8,586 bases of DNA from Fidelibacterota bacterium (lineage in GTDB: Bacteria; Fidelibacterota; UBA8477; JABMPR01), in NCBI GenBank assembly GCA_030596225.1, contig JAUVKO010000079.1:1-8586 (forward strand). Direction: 5' to 3'. A program made the position numbers and the translations under genes. The stretch's first letter is position 1. The number at the start of each line of letters is the position of its first letter. A model generated the notes under the pieces. It had not been told where the DNA came from. It saw only the letters and a list, made by a program, of their open reading frames with translations, and did not search any database. This document shows, one piece after another, positions 6,721 through 8,586 of the stretch.

Positions 6721-8040
6721 CTACATCACTGAGGTTTCAGAGGAAACGACTGTTAGCCCGATCATCACGGACATAATAACCATTGTAACCATTCCATTTA
6801 TCGCTCCCACTACTCGATCCATACGGTAACCGGTTTCAGTTTCGTAATAATTTGCCAGTTGCAAAGCATTATTACGTAAGGCACCCGATTCTGCACCGGA
6901 ACGAAAACGCGAAATAGCTGTTTTCGGAAACACTCCTGTCGCTTCCATAGCCTCCACAATACCTTTACCTTCTCCCAGCATCAAGGGGATACCAATTGTT
7001 TTCATTTGATGTGCTATATAGTCATTCCGGCAGGCTTCAGAGGCAATGCGAATCACCTCAATATTCTCGCCGGAACCACTATAGAGCGAATAGAATACTC
7101 GTGAAAATATTTCAATGCTGGTTTTATGCATCAGCTCTCCAATAATTGGAATTCTGATGATCATCTTATCCTTCCACAATTTCCCTTTTGGGGTTCTGGT
7201 GTAAAATATCAATCCAGCAACCGGAATCAGGATAGAAGCTGCCAACAACAGCCAATTATCCGAAAGGAAGTTACTAAAGGCCATAGTTTTTGCTGTCATG
7301 GGTGGTAAGGGTTTTCCAAATTTCTCAAACATCGAAGCTGTCTCAGGAAATATTACCATCACATAGTAGGCGACGACTAGGAATATTACACCTAAAGTAA
7401 CAAAAGGAGACACCAGGGTTTTCCGGAGATTACGCTTGAATTCATCATCACGGGCCATGAATTTGGCAGTGCTTTCATAAACACTGCGCATGTTTCCGCT
7501 GGTAGAGGCAACTGCCAGCATATAGGCCGGAAACTTGCCAAAAACATCCTCGTGTTTTCCGAAAACTTCTTTGCCCTCTTTACCTTCTTTCAAATCCTGT
7601 TGAATCTGTTTGATGGTTTCCTTGAGTCGTTTATTAGGAGTGTCTTCTCCGAGAAGATTTAAAATCTCATCATAGGGCAAGTTTTCCTTGAGCAGATCTG
7701 CACACAGACGTATCCAGCTTGATACCTCAGTGGATGGCACCTTGCCTTTGAAATCAAAAAGTTTTTTATTAATGCTGAGTACGCGGAAACCGAGCCGCTC
7801 CAAAGCAATTTGGAGCTCTTCCTTGGAAAAGGCCTGCTGCTCGCCTTTGGTCACTTCCTGACCTGGCTTTTGGACTTTATAAAGAAAAGTAGCCTTTTGC
7901 TCAAGGCTCTGGAAAGTGAGATTCCGTTTTGCCGCTAACTCTATGGCTGCTTTTTTTGCTGCTTTTTTATTCTCAGCCTCAAGGATGCCCTGAATCTGCT
8001 TTCCTTTGAGGGTGGCTGTCGTATATCTGAATTGCTCCAT
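6721..8040 (-). CDS. pilC: PilC/GspF-type inner-membrane platform protein
   Basis: 439 aa polytopic membrane protein that couples the PilB motor to the growing fibre. The N-terminus (about 4-25, FRYTTATLKGKQIQGILEAE) is the usual GspF/PilC opening. The first GspF domain (about 103-230) contains ASTSGNMRSVYE, matching the family GE(S/T)G-N-L box. The second (about 303-432) contains SGAESGALRNNALQLANYYE. Membrane helices are visible at about 212-231, 263-281 and 412-432, the expected three. The soluble N-terminal part before the first GspF domain is about 100 residues and rich in Lys and Gln. It includes a second helix-strand unit (about 72-90, SKEELQIALERLGFRVLSI) resembling the first (24-46), so it may be an internal duplication. 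Length is slightly above the usual 400 aa. Its start is preceded by a small hairpin that contains the likely ribosome-binding sequence. Confidence 0.95.
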   Translation of the reverse strand: MEQFRYTTATLKGKQIQGILEAENKKAAKKAAIELAAKRNLTFQSLEQKATFLYKVQKPGQEVTKGEQQAFSKEELQIALERLGFRVLSINKKLFDFKGKVPSTEVSSWIRLCADLLKENLPYDEILNLLGEDTPNKRLKETIKQIQQDLKEGKEGKEVFGKHEDVFGKFPAYMLAVASTSGNMRSVYESTAKFMARDDEFKRNLRKTLVSPFVTLGVIFLVVAYYVMVIFPETASMFEKFGKPLPPMTAKTMAFSNFLSDNWLLLAASILIPVAGLIFYTRTPKGKLWKDKMIIRIPIIGELMHKTSIEIFSRVFYSLYSGSGENIEVIRIASEACRNDYIAHQMKTIGIPLMLGEGKGIVEAMEATGVFPKTAISRFRSGAESGALRNNALQLANYYETETGYRMDRVVGAINGMVTMVIMSVMIGLTVVSSETSVM

Positions 8041-8058
8041 TAGGGGTATATTCCCCTA
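8041..8058 (-). promoter_or_regulatory. small hairpin covering the pilC translation start region
   Basis: On the minus strand TAGGGG (8058-8053), a 6-base loop and CCCCTA (8046-8041) form a 6-bp stem that ends directly at ATG 8040. AGGGG is the only purine-rich ribosome-binding candidate, and it is 12 bases from the ATG. Pairing would hide it, so this could limit pilC translation relative to the pilin. Whether it folds in vivo is inference. Confidence 0.4.
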
Positions 8059-8073
8059 TAGAGTACTAAAACA

Positions 8074-8101
8074 ACGTGGGCGTTATGATCAACGCCCACG
8101 T
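8074..8101 (-). terminator. perfect 11-bp inverted repeat between pilin and pilC (attenuator-like)
   Basis: ACGTGGGCGTT, a 6-base loop and AACGCCCACGT form a perfect GC-rich stem 50 bases downstream of the pilin stop. On the minus strand it is followed by TGTTTTAG, a weak T tract, so termination would be partial. Such stems after a major pilin gene often raise pilin levels over downstream genes, by attenuation or by protecting the pilin mRNA 3' end from decay. It lies inside an otherwise continuous gene block, so full termination is unlikely. The stem is directly visible; its role is inferred. Confidence 0.55.
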
Positions 8102-8151
8102 AGATATCATACTAAAAGGGTAATATGTAAAATTAATCTACTACCGTCAGG

Positions 8152-8538
8152 TTAAGGCATGGTTATCGTCGGTGAACCGCTGATCCCATTCTGGGTAACG
8201 GTGGCAACAATGACAACACCCTCGTTAGCACCTGTTCCTGTCAGAGTGAACTGAGCTGCTGCTGCTGCTGACATGACATAGACACCATTCGTATTGGATG
8301 AATCCGATCCAAAAGATGTAATATCAGTAGCATTTTGAAAATCTCTAGCACCACCACCCATGGCAGCTGGTTTGCGCCAGTAAGCTGCGGCATCTGAAGC
8401 AATAGCATTAATGTCCTGCATGACTGCATCACGCTCAGCATTAATAGCACCCTGGGTAAACATGTTGATACCTACTACAACTGCCACACCAACGATGATT
8501 GTACCCAAAACGATTAAAAGTAATTGTTGTTGACCCAT
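8152..8538 (-). CDS. small major pilin-like protein
   Basis: 128 aa with N-terminus MGQQQLLLIVLGTIIVGVAV, a single hydrophobic helix (about 6-24) starting right after Met-Gly. It is followed by a helix continuing to about residue 55 (NAERDAVMQDINAIASDAAAYW), as in the pilin spine alpha1. The C-terminal half is small and rich in Gly, Ala, Ser and Thr with beta-strand-like segments near the end (GVVIVATVT, about 107-115). A leader of only two residues, no Glu5 and no Cys pair differ from classic type IVa pilins. It is the first gene of the visible block and is followed by a strong hairpin, fitting the most highly expressed structural subunit. AGGAG at 8550-8546 lies 7 bases from ATG 8538. The pilin role is inferred from architecture and context; which family it belongs to was not recognised. 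Confidence 0.78.
   Translation of the reverse strand: MGQQQLLLIVLGTIIVGVAVVVGINMFTQGAINAERDAVMQDINAIASDAAAYWRKPAAMGGGARDFQNATDITSFGSDSSNTNGVYVMSAAAAAQFTLTGTGANEGVVIVATVTQNGISGSPTITMP
8255..8269 (-). repeat. five-copy triplet repeat inside the pilin gene
   Basis: GCT repeated five times on the plus strand is CAG/GCA repeat on the coding strand and encodes an Ala run (SAAAAAQ, residues 90-96) in the pilin. It is in-frame and short, so copy-number change would lengthen or shorten the protein without a frameshift. Confidence 0.7.
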
Positions 8539-8545
8539 TATGGCT

Positions 8546-8550
8546 CTCCT
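8546..8550 (-). promoter_or_regulatory. Shine-Dalgarno of the pilin gene
   Basis: AGGAG lies 7 bases upstream of ATG 8538, among the strongest ribosome-binding sites in the window and in line with high pilin expression. The remaining bases up to 8586 are AT-rich leader in which no convincing promoter was recognised. Confidence 0.6.
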
Positions 8551-8586
8551 TTTTTAGTGATTTAAAATGTTTTGAGAAGGAAGAAT

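Noticed and set aside
8106..8131. Possible promoter before pilC (TTTACA and TATGAT on the minus strand)
   Set aside because: The spacer is only 14 bases, shorter than the usual 16-18, so I do not call it, although an internal promoter cannot be excluded.

Overview
The window is one strand-uniform block of genes for a type IV pilus (T4P)-like or type II secretion-like machine, read entirely on the minus strand (from 8586 down to 1). In transcription order it encodes a small pilin-like protein (8538-8152), the inner-membrane platform protein PilC/GspF (8040-6721), the extension/assembly ATPase PilB (6701-4929), two minor pilin-like proteins (4923-4432 and 4425-3865), a stand-alone cyclic-nucleotide-binding (CNB) domain protein (3868-3329), a PilT-type retraction ATPase (3292-2054), and the first 682 codons of a large fused protein (2047 to past base 1). 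In the fusion, a PilM-like actin-fold part runs into a PilN-like membrane part and ends with the start of a LysM motif. The PilT-type ATPase argues for a pilus rather than a pure secretion system.

The genes are tightly packed, with a 4-base ATGA overlap or gaps of 5 to about 36 bases, so they look like one operon. The only real intergenic space is 8041-8151, between the pilin and pilC. It holds a perfect 11-bp inverted repeat and a second small hairpin just before the pilC start. This would fit a highly expressed pilin followed by attenuated machinery genes. No RNA genes, mobile elements, CRISPR arrays or insertion sequences were seen. The first promoter is probably beyond base 8586.

The organism is a diderm bacterium: it has T4P parts and a PilN-like protein predicted to reach the periplasm. 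GC content is moderate (roughly 40-45% by eye), and most starts have clear Shine-Dalgarno sequences. The fused PilM-PilN protein and the very short 'MG' pilin leaders do not match the standard proteobacterial pilM-N-O-P-Q layout. They suggest an uncultured or FCB-type lineage (Marinimicrobia-, Cloacimonadota- or Calditrichota-like), but I cannot assign a phylum from this window.

The inferred machine is as follows. PilB drives assembly of the 8538-8152 pilin through PilC, the two minor pilin-like proteins prime or decorate the fibre, the PilM/N fusion links cytoplasmic and periplasmic parts and may anchor to peptidoglycan through LysM, and the PilT homologue retracts the fibre. Unusual points are the CNB protein beside pilT, an altered Asp-box in PilT, apparent loss of nucleotide-binding motifs in the PilM part, and three pilin-like proteins that lack the usual Glu5. 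PilQ, the prepilin peptidase, PilO and PilP are not in the window.
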